A stretch of 7,462 bases of DNA, from the NCBI GenBank assembly GCA_017650505.1, contig JAGCET010000003.1:1-7462 (forward strand), given 5' to 3'. Positions 1 to 6,245 of the stretch are shown piece after piece. Each line of letters starts with the position of its first letter. Position 1 is the first letter of the stretch. A program made the translations under genes and the position numbers. The notes beneath the pieces are model-generated. The model searched no databases and was not told the origin of the DNA. It was given only the letters and a program-made list of their open reading frames with translations. The stretch comes from Alphaproteobacteria bacterium. GTDB lineage: Bacteria; Pseudomonadota; Alphaproteobacteria; Rs-D84.

Positions 1-25
1 CGATGGTTGCCGGTGGAGTCACAAT

Positions 26-211
26 TTAATCAACCGTTGTACCGGCGGGCAATGGTTGTATTAAATCCTGGCTGCGTCCCACACGGTCATCCACATATTC
101 TTGTGATGTTAAAATATCATTTTCCGATTCATTCGGCACCTTTTGCTGATGCGCCGTGTCCGCATACGCATTCAATACCACCAACGAAACAAGTAATATA
201 TATTTTTTCAT
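26..211 (-). CDS. Small secreted protein of 61 residues, possibly truncated
   Basis: The start at 211 is chosen because a strong Shine-Dalgarno tract (GGAAGG, 215-220) lies just upstream; the same tract precedes the large gene at 1598. The protein opens with a typical Sec signal peptide (MKK, a hydrophobic run ILLVSLVVL, then NAYA), with likely cleavage after residue 17. The mature part is only about 44 residues, polar, and contains TSQEYVDDRV followed by SQD. It has no enzyme motif and I do not recognise it. The stop TAA at 26-28 is followed by eight more open codons in the same frame up to the window edge (reading IVTPPATI), so this may be the 5' end of a longer secreted protein cut short by a nonsense change. 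A genuine small exported protein is the alternative. Function unknown. Confidence 0.55.
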   Translation of the reverse strand: MKKYILLVSLVVLNAYADTAHQQKVPNESENDILTSQEYVDDRVGRSQDLIQPLPAGTTVD

Positions 212-239
212 TTTCCTTCCTTTTTGTTTGTTTAATTCC

Positions 240-400
240 AGAGCGCCGTCACCCCGCGGAAGCGCGGGGCCCAGACCGAGCATAGCGAGGTCTTGCTCCG
301 CAGGAGATTTGTCATTGCATTGCAATGACAAACTTTAAGGTCTGCGACGCAGGTGCTCACTTTCGTTCGCACTGGGTACCGCCCTTCGGCGGTATGACGA
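240..400. repeat. GC-rich palindromic intergenic repeat block
   Basis: This stretch is a chain of inverted repeats. A perfect 7-bp stem CCCCGCG/CGCGGGG with a GAAG loop lies at 252-269. AGACC/GGTCT surrounds an 11-nt loop just after it, followed by CTCC/GGAG. A perfect 12-bp palindrome, TTTGTCATTGCA with its complement around one central base, lies at 308-332. A 7-bp stem TACCGCC/GGCGGTA with a CTTC loop lies at 377-394. The first hairpin, followed by GCCCAG, resembles the CCCGCG...CGCGGGATCCAG palindromes of Rickettsia and Wolbachia intergenic repeats. That resemblance is from memory, not from a search. A dispersed repeat is the most likely explanation; copy number cannot be judged from one window. 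Confidence 0.6.
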
Positions 401-429
401 TTATCTGCAACAATCCCATTTACCCCATA

Positions 430-445
430 CATTTTCCTTCCTTTT
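430..445 (-). promoter_or_regulatory. Orphan ribosome binding site and start codon
   Basis: On the minus strand AAAAGGAAGGAAAATG ends at 430. These 16 bases are identical to the binding site and start codon of the secreted protein that begins at 211. The frame opened here (232-432, 66 codons) begins MYGVNGIVADN and then runs straight through the palindromic block at 240-400. Its downstream amino acids are therefore simply the translation of the repeat. I read this as the surviving 5' end of a disrupted gene, or as a repeat-borne initiation site, and not as a functional 66-residue protein. Confidence 0.4.
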
Positions 446-452
446 ACACCAA

Positions 453-571
453 GCCGGAACCAAAGGTTTCCGGCGCAGTCGCGGCGTAGTCACGGCATCG
501 CTTTGCGGTGACGGACGAAGTCGGATAGCCACTATCCCCCATTACCATTCATTCGCATGCATACGAATGAA
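453..571. repeat. Second cluster of hairpins between genes
   Basis: Successive inverted repeats are visible: GCCGGAA/TTCCGGC at 453-474; GTCAC/GTGAC at 489-512, enclosing CGC-TTT-GCG; GGATAG-CCA-CTATCC at 523-537; and an 8-bp stem TTCATTCG/CGAATGAA with an 8-nt loop at 548-571. I find no credible coding frame. The cluster adjoins the attenuator-like region and may belong to the same dispersed element, or to the leader of a minus-strand transcript. Confidence 0.45.
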
Positions 572-686
572 AAAACCATCAGGTTCAGCCAGATGGTTGG
601 AGACTCGAAACAATTCAAGCAGAAATTGCGCGTTTATTCCATCATACGACGCTATTAGACGCTCTCCAACCAAAGTAAAGTTGGAG
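570..686 (-). promoter_or_regulatory. Attenuator-like set of mutually exclusive stems
   Basis: Read on the minus strand, four segments can pair in three competing ways. Segment 1 (686-680, CTCCAAC) pairs with segment 2 (670-664, GTTGGAG). Segment 2, extended to 672-663 (TGGTTGGAGA), pairs perfectly over 10 bp with segment 3 (603-594, TCTCCAACCA). Segment 3 (598-592, AACCATC) pairs with segment 4 (580-574, GATGGTT), which runs directly into a stretch of six T. This 1:2, 2:3, 3:4 plan is that of a transcription attenuator or riboswitch expression platform. A short open frame (642-743, 33 codons from ATG at 743) covers segments 1 and 2 and could act as a leader peptide, but its ribosome binding site is weak. 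Plausible downstream targets are the minus-strand start sites at 432 and 211. The pairing is observed; the function is inference. Confidence 0.4.
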
Positions 687-894
687 TTTTATTTCGTCCA
701 TAAAAAGCATTGGACGCTGCCTGATTTGGGTTTCGAGGCCCATCGACGAAACACCCGTCGACAAAAATATCTTAGCAAAGTGCCGAAATAAAAAACAACA
801 AAAAAATTATAATATGATTTTTGTGGGGGAAATTTTTTCGGGTTGCAATTTCTTTTTTATATTAAATATTCTGCTGTTATTTTTTGTAAAAATG
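687..894. other. Gene-free stretch with further hairpins and AT-rich spacer
   Basis: Positions 695-716 form CGTCCA/TGGACG. Positions 730-752 (GTTTCG/CGAAAC) and 743-761 (TCGACG/CGTCGA) form two overlapping hairpins that cannot coexist. From about 785 to 894 the sequence is strongly AT-rich and unstructured, with a TATAAT at 808-813 that lacks a matching -35 on either strand. A 74-codon plus-strand frame (567-791) crosses the hairpins but has no ribosome binding site and uses AGA and CGA arginine codons unlike the neighbouring genes, so I do not call it as a gene. Confidence 0.4.
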
Positions 895-903
895 TGTTAT
901 AAT
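895..903 (+). promoter_or_regulatory. Extended -10 promoter for the 80-residue membrane protein gene
   Basis: TGTTATAAT is a perfect -10 hexamer with an upstream TGn extension, 27 bases before the start codon at 930. No good -35 box is seen at the expected distance, which is usual for extended -10 promoters. Transcription would begin near 910 and give a leader of about 20 nt carrying the ribosome binding site. Confidence 0.6.
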
Positions 904-929
904 GGAACGTACAACAAAAAGGAATAAAA

Positions 930-1172
930 ATGAAAACACTTGAAAAAATTTTGGCGGTTTTGACCAAGAATTTGGGTTTGACCATTGTGTTGGTTTTGGC
1001 AATCATTCTGTTTGCGATATTTTCCGACGGTTTGATTGGTGGCATTATTACGGCGGTGTCGGCATTGTTGGCATACACTTGTGTTGAAATGCTGTATCAT
1101 GAATTCAAACGGATGGGAACGACCGCTGCTGCACCGGCACGTGCACGGTCCGTTGCAAGAAAGAAAAAATAA
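930..1172 (+). CDS. Small two-helix membrane protein, unknown function
   Basis: This encodes 80 residues from an ATG preceded by AAAAGGA six bases upstream. Residues 1-14 form a short polar, amphipathic start (MKTLEKILAVLTKN). Residues 15-32 and about 34-53 are two hydrophobic helices separated by SDG, making a membrane hairpin. The C-terminal 25 residues are polar, then Ala/Pro-rich and strongly basic (ending ARKKK). By the positive-inside rule both ends should lie in the cytoplasm, and the basic tail could contact nucleic acid or acidic lipids. It is transcribed alone from the extended -10 promoter and ends at the terminator shared with infA. Codon use matches its neighbours. I do not recognise the family. 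Confidence 0.75.
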   Translation: MKTLEKILAVLTKNLGLTIVLVLAIILFAIFSDGLIGGIITAVSALLAYTCVEMLYHEFKRMGTTAAAPARARSVARKKK

Positions 1173-1192
1173 TCATAATTAAATTCAAATAA

Positions 1193-1220
1193 AAAAATGT
1201 TCGGGAAACCGAACATTTTT
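1193..1220. terminator. Bidirectional rho-independent terminator
   Basis: A perfect 12-bp stem (AAAAATGTTCGG and its complement) closes on a GAAA tetraloop. It is flanked by an A-run on the left and a T-run on the right, so it gives a GC-core hairpin plus U-tract on both strands. It lies between the convergent 80-residue membrane protein gene and infA, and serves both. It begins one base beyond the infA stop codon. Confidence 0.85.
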
Positions 1221-1221
1221 A

Positions 1222-1476
1222 TTACTGTTGTGATTGGGTATCGTTCGAGCCGGGGCGTTTGCGTTCCACGAATGTAATGCGACCCTTGGCCAAATCATAG
1301 GGGGTCATTTCAACGTGAACCTTTTCACCAACGTTAACCCATATACGCAATTTGCGCATTTTTCCACATACTGTCGCCAAAATTTCATGCCCATTATCCA
1401 AACGTACACGAAACATTGTGTTTGGTAATTTGTCTTCGACCGTACCGGTAAAAACAACTACATCATCTTTTGCCAT
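1222..1476 (-). CDS. infA: Translation initiation factor IF-1
   Basis: IF-1 binds the A site of the 30S ribosomal subunit and works with IF-2 and IF-3 to select the initiator tRNA. The 84-residue protein is a single S1/OB-fold domain. Family signatures are LPNTMFRV (residues 17-24), LDNGHEI (26-32), GKMRK (38-42) and [13 protein letters not shown] (55-67), matching E. coli IF-1 along its whole length. It is about a dozen residues longer than the usual 72, with a polar tail ([11 protein letters not shown]). The start at 1476 is fixed by the conserved MAKDD beginning and an AAAGGAA binding site at 1481-1487. The frame is open further upstream, but that extension is not part of the family. The gene is monocistronic, with its own promoter and the bidirectional terminator directly after its stop. 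Confidence 0.97.
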   Translation of the reverse strand: MAKDDVVVFTGTVEDKLPNTMFRVRLDNGHEILATVCGKMRKLRIWVNVGEKVHVEMTPYDLAKGRITFVERKRPGSNDTQSQQ

Positions 1477-1504
1477 ATTATTCCTTTGGGTTTTATTGTC
1501 ATAA

Positions 1505-1533
1505 ATAATATGTCGTTGCGGTGAAAAAATCAA
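1505..1533 (-). promoter_or_regulatory. infA promoter
   Basis: On the minus strand, -35 TTGATT (1533-1528) and -10 TATTAT (1510-1505) are separated by exactly 17 bases. Transcription would start near 1498, giving a leader of about 22 nt before the ATG at 1476. Spacing and hexamers fit a housekeeping sigma-70 type promoter, as expected for infA. Confidence 0.65.
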
Positions 1534-1543
1534 GAATTTTTTG

Positions 1544-1572
1544 TTGCCCCCGGGGCGTTGTTCTGATAAAAT
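1544..1572 (+). promoter_or_regulatory. Promoter of the cysteine-rich protein/mscS operon
   Basis: A -35 TTGCCC (1544-1549) lies 17 bases before a -10 TAAAAT (1567-1572), which is preceded by TGA, making an extended -10. The -35 overlaps an 11-base palindrome GCCCCCGGGGC (1546-1556), the only GC-rich patch in an AT-rich spacer and a possible repressor site. The infA -35 on the other strand is only 10 bases away, so the two promoters are back to back. Confidence 0.5.
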
Positions 1573-1597
1573 TATAAGTAATAGTAGGAAGGAAAAA

Positions 1598-3784
1598 ATG
1601 AATAGAAAAATTTTATGGTTTTGTATGGTGGCCTTGGTGCCATGTTTGGCATATGCGGCGACGCGTGGTAGTGACGCGGGTAGTGGGCGTGTTGGTATTC
1701 GTGGTGCGTCAATGGCATCTATGTCGCCGGCGAATAAGGTGCAATCTTTATCAAAGGTCAAGGTGTCCAAGGCAAAGGTTGAAACAAATGTGGTTGCAGA
1801 AGAACCAGAGCCAGAACCCGACGAGCCAGAACCGGTTGCAGAGAATGTTCCGGAAAAAACAACATTGGATGCGACCGAATGTCGCGAACAATACCGCGAA
1901 TGTATGGACGAGTTTTGCCAACTTGATGAATCCGAAGGTGGGCGTTGTTCGTGTTCTGATAATATCAAACAGTCCAAATCACTGATTCAGGAAATTCAAA
2001 AAATTCAGCAAGAAGCCGAAACTCTGTATACCGAAGGTGTCGAAAAAGAGCGCCTTGGGGCGAAGGCGAAATTTGTTAAATTCGGTGAAAGTGACAAGGC
2101 AAAGAAATCTTCGCGTGCATCGGGTATAGATTTGATTGCGTGGATAAATGGTTCCGCAAGTGAAAGTTTGGCCGCCGATGATGATATTGGGGATAATTTG
2201 TATGCTATGGCGGCGGACACTTGTGAATATATTTTGGCACAATGTGATAAAAACCGCGCCGAAATGGAAGAAAAGGTTTACCAACGTGAAGTGGTTAAAG
2301 ACTGCAAGGCATTTGATACTTATTTGGCCGAACAAAAAAGTGGCGCCGAATCCAACAAGCGCACGGCCCAGGCCGCAGTGCGTTCGGCAACGTTGGATAT
2401 GTTGGGTACGACCAACAAATATAATCGTGGCGAATGTTTGTTGGCTTATCGTGCGTGCATCGCGGACAAGGGTGGTTGTGGTGTGAATTTTGAAAACTGT
2501 TTGGATGCAGATTTATTGGCGCGTCGTGCGAATGCATGTGAAAATGTTTTGGACCAATGTATGGCGGTGAAAACATACGTGTTGGAAGATTGGGCGGCCG
2601 AATCAAAATCTGTGTTGGCGGATGCGGCGGTGTACAGTGATAAAAATATGCGCCTGACATGTTTGGCACAAATTCAGGCATGTTTGGAAGATGGATGCGC
2701 AACGTCAACAAATTCTGCGTGTTTGACGAATGTAAAGGTTGCGGCGGGTGTTTGTCCAATCATCACAGAATGTGAACAAAAAATTCCGGGTATCCAAAGT
2801 GCAATAAATGATAAATTAGCCGAATTGCGTACGCGGTTTTGCCAAAATGATGTTGATACATGTTTGCGTGATAAATGTGGTGCGAACTTTACCGGACCGC
2901 AATGTTTGGGTAAAAGGACGTCAGAGATTACGGAACTTTGTCCTCAAGATATGTTTGCGTCGTGCAAGAATGAAGAATTCTTTGATGTGATTGTAAGTTC
3001 GGTGTTGTTGCAAATGGATTATCAAATGGTCGAGGGGTGCAAGAATTATTTTGCCGATACTTTGGGACGTGTGTGCGGTACCGATATGAATTGTTTGCCC
3101 AAAAGTAATATTGTTGAAGGTTTGACCAAATCACCGTCTGATATTGGCGAGTTACGCGACCAAGTACGTACGGAAAGTAAAGATGCGGTTACAGAATTCT
3201 TTAAGCAATTTGATAACGAGAAAACAATTGCGGCATGTAAGAGTGCGACACAACCCGCCGGTCGGCGCAGTTTGAAAGACAGTGTGTTTATTACTGCAAA
3301 GATGATCGCGGAAATTGGTGCTGAAAATCGTTATTTGGCAGATTTGGAATCAAGATTATTACAATTAAAACGTGCCGATGCGCGCGCCAGTTCGCGTGAT
3401 GTGTGTTTGTCTACATACAAGGTAGAAAATAAACCAAAAACGTCCGAAGAAGATAAAAGTTATTCGTATATAAAAAGTGTTTCGTTCGAAGCATCTTTGT
3501 GCAACTGTCATGTGTGTAGGTTGCAACGTGTATGCGAAACCGGTGGTGAATCTAAGGCCGCGTCCGCGTTAAAGGCGGGTGCCGGTGGTTTGGCCGCGGG
3601 TGCATCGGCCGGTACGATGATAAACGCCGGTTGGGGTACCGCGATTGGTGCTGTGGTTGGTGGCGTTGGTGCAGGTGTTTTGGGTGCGATGTCTGGCGGA
3701 GAAAAAGATTTTTGCCAAGAAATAGAATCTTGTGAAGATATAGATGTAAGTGATGTTGAAGGCGGATGCCGGGGAGAGAATTAA
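1598..3784 (+). CDS. Large cysteine-rich secreted protein, paralogue A
   Basis: The 728-residue product starts at the ATG at 1598, chosen for its AGGAAGGA binding site (1586-1593) and the signal peptide that begins there (MNRKI, hydrophobic core, cleavage after AYA, residue 20). Residues 68-82 are a Glu-Pro repeat ([13 protein letters not shown]), like an extended periplasmic linker. Residues 95-500 carry most of the 38 mature cysteines. They lie in C-x6-C modules: C95/102/107, C280/287/294/301, C314/321 (CENVLDQC), C355/362/367 and C415/422/427/436. A helical, probably coiled-coil stretch lies near 122-160. The C-terminus has C635-N-C637-x2-C640, a Gly/Ala-rich hydrophobic glycine-zipper segment (about 655-702), then three more cysteines. 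The product is probably exported and disulfide-bonded, with the zipper contacting a membrane. Its stop is two bases before the next start. Family not recognised; a structural or adhesive envelope protein is a guess. Confidence 0.85.
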   Translation: MNRKILWFCMVALVPCLAYAATRGSDAGSGRVGIRGASMASMSPANKVQSLSKVKVSKAKVETNVVAEEPEPEPDEPEPVAENVPEKTTLDATECREQYRECMDEFCQLDESEGGRCSCSDNIKQSKSLIQEIQKIQQEAETLYTEGVEKERLGAKAKFVKFGESDKAKKSSRASGIDLIAWINGSASESLAADDDIGDNLYAMAADTCEYILAQCDKNRAEMEEKVYQREVVKDCKAFDTYLAEQKSGAESNKRTAQAAVRSATLDMLGTTNKYNRGECLLAYRACIADKGGCGVNFENCLDADLLARRANACENVLDQCMAVKTYVLEDWAAESKSVLADAAVYSDKNMRLTCLAQIQACLEDGCATSTNSACLTNVKVAAGVCPIITECEQKIPGIQSAINDKLAELRTRFCQNDVDTCLRDKCGANFTGPQCLGKRTSEITELCPQDMFASCKNEEFFDVIVSSVLLQMDYQMVEGCKNYFADTLGRVCGTDMNCLPKSNIVEGLTKSPSDIGELRDQVRTESKDAVTEFFKQFDNEKTIAACKSATQPAGRRSLKDSVFITAKMIAEIGAENRYLADLESRLLQLKRADARASSRDVCLSTYKVENKPKTSEEDKSYSYIKSVSFEASLCNCHVCRLQRVCETGGESKAASALKAGAGGLAAGASAGTMINAGWGTAIGAVVGGVGAGVLGAMSGGEKDFCQEIESCEDIDVSDVEGGCRGEN

Positions 3785-3786
3785 AA

Positions 3787-6231
3787 ATGAAAAAATTTAT
3801 TTACGTCATGCTGTTATCGGTAATACCGGCGACGGTCGTTGCGGCCGTGGCAAAAAAACAATCTGCAATCCAAGATGGTACAACCGTGCGTGCCAAGGTC
3901 GCACCAAAGGGATTGTACAGTCAGGAATGTTACGATGAATACTATGGTTGTATGGACCAATTTTGTATTTCTGATAATGCCAATGGTGGCAGTTGTTTGT
4001 GCAGTAATGATAATGAGAAATATGAAAAAGAATTGGACGAGATAAACAAAATGTTGAATGACGCCGAACAAATAAGGACGGTAGAGGTCGAAAAAGTAAA
4101 ACTTGGTGCGAATGCAGATATTGTTTTTGGTAGTGGCCGTGAATATGATGAAAAAGGAAATGTTGTAAGTTTGGACGCAAAAAAAGGCAAGGACACTAAG
4201 AAGTCAAAACGTGAAGATTTATTGAAGATATTTGAAACGAAATTCGATGACGAAGACGAAGAAGATGACGACGGTATAATGAATAAAAAGGGCGCGGCAT
4301 TGTTTACGGCCGCGGATGCGACATGCACGGCCCAGGTTGATGATTCTTGTTCCAAAGATTTGAAATTATTACGTCAAACATATCAACGTCAAATCGATTC
4401 GGATTGTCGTGGTTTTGCCAACAGTATTGCAAAACAAAAATCTGCGGCGCGGGCGGCAATGAACAGCGCCGAAACAGATGTCCGCACTGCGTTAAAGGAA
4501 AGTTTTGATTCGGCAAATAAATACAATCAGGGCGAATGCATGGTCGAATTCAAAAAATGTATGTTGGGTGCGGATGCATGTGGTGCCGATTGGGTGAACT
4601 GTGTTTCAACAATTGCGTCGGAAAATATGCAAAACAGTACCGCCGCCGCAAGTTATGCCGGGACCAAGGTTAAAACGACGGTGTCGTATGGAATAACCGC
4701 ATCGGTTATGGAACGTATGGAATCAAAGCGCAATATTTGTGAACGTGTGTTGGATCAATGTATGGCCGTGCGTAATAATGTTTGGGATGCGTTTCTGCGT
4801 GAAGTTGCACCAACATTGAAACTTGCGGAATTGAATGCGGAATCAAATATGCGCCAATCATGTTTGAACGATATAACGACGTGTCTGCACAAAGCGTGCA
4901 AGGATGACATCGCAGGTAAAGGTGTTGCAACAATGGATTCGTGTTTGTCGCGACCCGATATGGCACGCTCGTTCTGCAAAGTGCAAATTGAACCATGTGA
5001 ACGTATGGCGGGCGCAGATTTGTGGGACTATGTCAAAGACAAATTGTTGGCGATGCGGGTCGATTCTTGTACGGCCGAAGTCAAAGAATGTTTCTTGGAT
5101 GAAAATCGTTGTGGTCCGGACTTTATGAATTGCATTGGAATGGATTATGATTTTATCAAAGGACTGTGTCCATTGGACAAATTGGTGGCATGTAAATCGT
5201 ATAGTAAAAATGGTGAGAGTTTTTCGATGGATGATTTGGATGACATTATTTCTGGACTATATCTGAACATAGATAACAAGGCGTTAGAAAACTGTCAACA
5301 ATTGGTTGAAAAGAAAATGATCGAGGTTTGTGGTTCAACAACAGATTGTAATCGGTTCGCGTCCGATGATACAATTGGCACGGGCAGTCTGCGCAGTGTC
5401 AAAGATAAAAATGTTTATCGTATTACCGGTATGATTTCATTTGGTGTGTTGCCTGTTGAATCAGACGGCAAAGATGTTGGCAAAGTCAAGATTGATGAAT
5501 ATATGGACAATGCGCGCAAGACCGCCCAGAATGTACCAAATGGCGACGATATATTGGCGTCGATAGAAAGTGAATTGAAAAACGTTGCGAATAATATAAA
5601 CCGTGTTATCGATATGATTGCATCCGATGAAAAGATTCAATATTGTGTGACGGGTCGTAATTTAGAACAGATTACAGGCAAAGGCGACAAGACCAAGGCG
5701 CGGTTCCCGAACCTGTTGAATCAAATAAAAATGCAAATTGCTATTGCGGCCCTGCGCCAGGCGCAAAATAATTACCAGGCGAAGTATAATGAATACCTGA
5801 CCAAGGCCACCAAGGATGCGTCGGCCGATATCGCACAATATATGTGTCAAATGTTGCCGGTGACTGGTGGTGCACCGGTTGGGGGCGCCCAAGATGAAAC
5901 TGTTGATTTGGCACCGCCGTATTCAATCAGTTATGAAGTGGGCGCGGGTTTGAATAATAAAATGTTGGCCCAGGGTGGTAAGTCAGAAAAGACTTCGGAA
6001 ACAACAAAAATTTCTATGGCCAAGAACAGAAAAATAGAGTTGCCGGGTGGTTCACGTGAAATGTGGGCAACGTTCAATCGCGAAACGCGCATTTGTCGTC
6101 TGTGTTCGTCGACAATAATACGTGATTGTGCATCTACATACAAGAATGGTTTTTGGGGATTGGGGCGGAAAAGCGAAGTAAACTGTACAGAATCCGAACC
6201 AATTGAAAAGTGCGATGATATAGAAATGTAA
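3787..6231 (+). CDS. Large cysteine-rich secreted protein, paralogue B
   Basis: The 814-residue product starts at 3787, using GGGGAG (3771-3776), which lies inside the end of the preceding gene. The start at 3766 is rejected because it would put seven residues ahead of the signal peptide (MKKFIYVMLLSVIPATVVA, cleavage near 19-22). It aligns with paralogue A over about 500 residues. C48/55/60/70/72, C251/258/265/272, C318/325 ([11 protein letters not shown]), C359/366/371, C428/435/442/449, C461/469 and C515/521 all match. It has 36 cysteines in the mature part. Differences from A are no Glu-Pro linker, an acidic stretch (DDEDEEDDD, 154-162), an extra segment at about 275-305, a long helical Gln/Ala-rich region (590-690), and no glycine zipper. 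The C-terminus ends with C770-x2-C773 and three further cysteines. It is probably periplasmic or surface-exposed and may pair with A. Function unknown. Tandem TAA stops end the gene. Confidence 0.85.
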   Translation: MKKFIYVMLLSVIPATVVAAVAKKQSAIQDGTTVRAKVAPKGLYSQECYDEYYGCMDQFCISDNANGGSCLCSNDNEKYEKELDEINKMLNDAEQIRTVEVEKVKLGANADIVFGSGREYDEKGNVVSLDAKKGKDTKKSKREDLLKIFETKFDDEDEEDDDGIMNKKGAALFTAADATCTAQVDDSCSKDLKLLRQTYQRQIDSDCRGFANSIAKQKSAARAAMNSAETDVRTALKESFDSANKYNQGECMVEFKKCMLGADACGADWVNCVSTIASENMQNSTAAASYAGTKVKTTVSYGITASVMERMESKRNICERVLDQCMAVRNNVWDAFLREVAPTLKLAELNAESNMRQSCLNDITTCLHKACKDDIAGKGVATMDSCLSRPDMARSFCKVQIEPCERMAGADLWDYVKDKLLAMRVDSCTAEVKECFLDENRCGPDFMNCIGMDYDFIKGLCPLDKLVACKSYSKNGESFSMDDLDDIISGLYLNIDNKALENCQQLVEKKMIEVCGSTTDCNRFASDDTIGTGSLRSVKDKNVYRITGMISFGVLPVESDGKDVGKVKIDEYMDNARKTAQNVPNGDDILASIESELKNVANNINRVIDMIASDEKIQYCVTGRNLEQITGKGDKTKARFPNLLNQIKMQIAIAALRQAQNNYQAKYNEYLTKATKDASADIAQYMCQMLPVTGGAPVGGAQDETVDLAPPYSISYEVGAGLNNKMLAQGGKSEKTSETTKISMAKNRKIELPGGSREMWATFNRETRICRLCSSTIIRDCASTYKNGFWGLGRKSEVNCTESEPIEKCDDIEM

Positions 6232-6245
6232 TAAAGGGGTAAAAA

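Noticed and set aside
240..571. A CRISPR array, considered because of the many short repeats
   Set aside because: The repeats are inverted and all different; there are no direct repeats with regular spacers and no cas genes.
594..672. A tmRNA- or tRNA-like domain on the minus strand, suggested by a 10-bp closing stem ending in CCA and a TTCGAG nearby
   Set aside because: The T-arm stem does not pair, there is no D-arm or anticodon arm, and no tag-encoding frame; the attenuator-like pairing explains the stem better.
567..791. A 74-residue protein on the plus strand
   Set aside because: No ribosome binding site, a start inside a hairpin stem, codon use unlike the neighbours, and dense inverted repeats throughout. 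Kept as a question in the findings.
1541..1597. A longer start for the first cysteine-rich protein
   Set aside because: It would place 19 residues ahead of a clear signal peptide and would begin upstream of the likely promoter -10; the ATG at 1598 has the strong binding site.
1613..1645. A lipoprotein signal in paralogue A (cysteine at residue 16 in LVPC)
   Set aside because: Proline at the -1 position does not fit a lipobox, and a good signal peptidase I site (AYA) follows four residues later.
1477..1977. A 167-residue N-terminal extension of IF-1 on the minus strand
   Set aside because: The frame is open upstream but overlaps the cysteine-rich gene antisense, and IF-1 has a conserved MAKDD start with its own ribosome binding site and promoter at 1476-1533.
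2295..2759. A 154-residue frame on the minus strand inside the first cysteine-rich gene
   Set aside because: It is a shadow of the biased codon use of the real gene; its composition (His/Pro/Asn-rich) is typical of antisense frames and it has no binding site.
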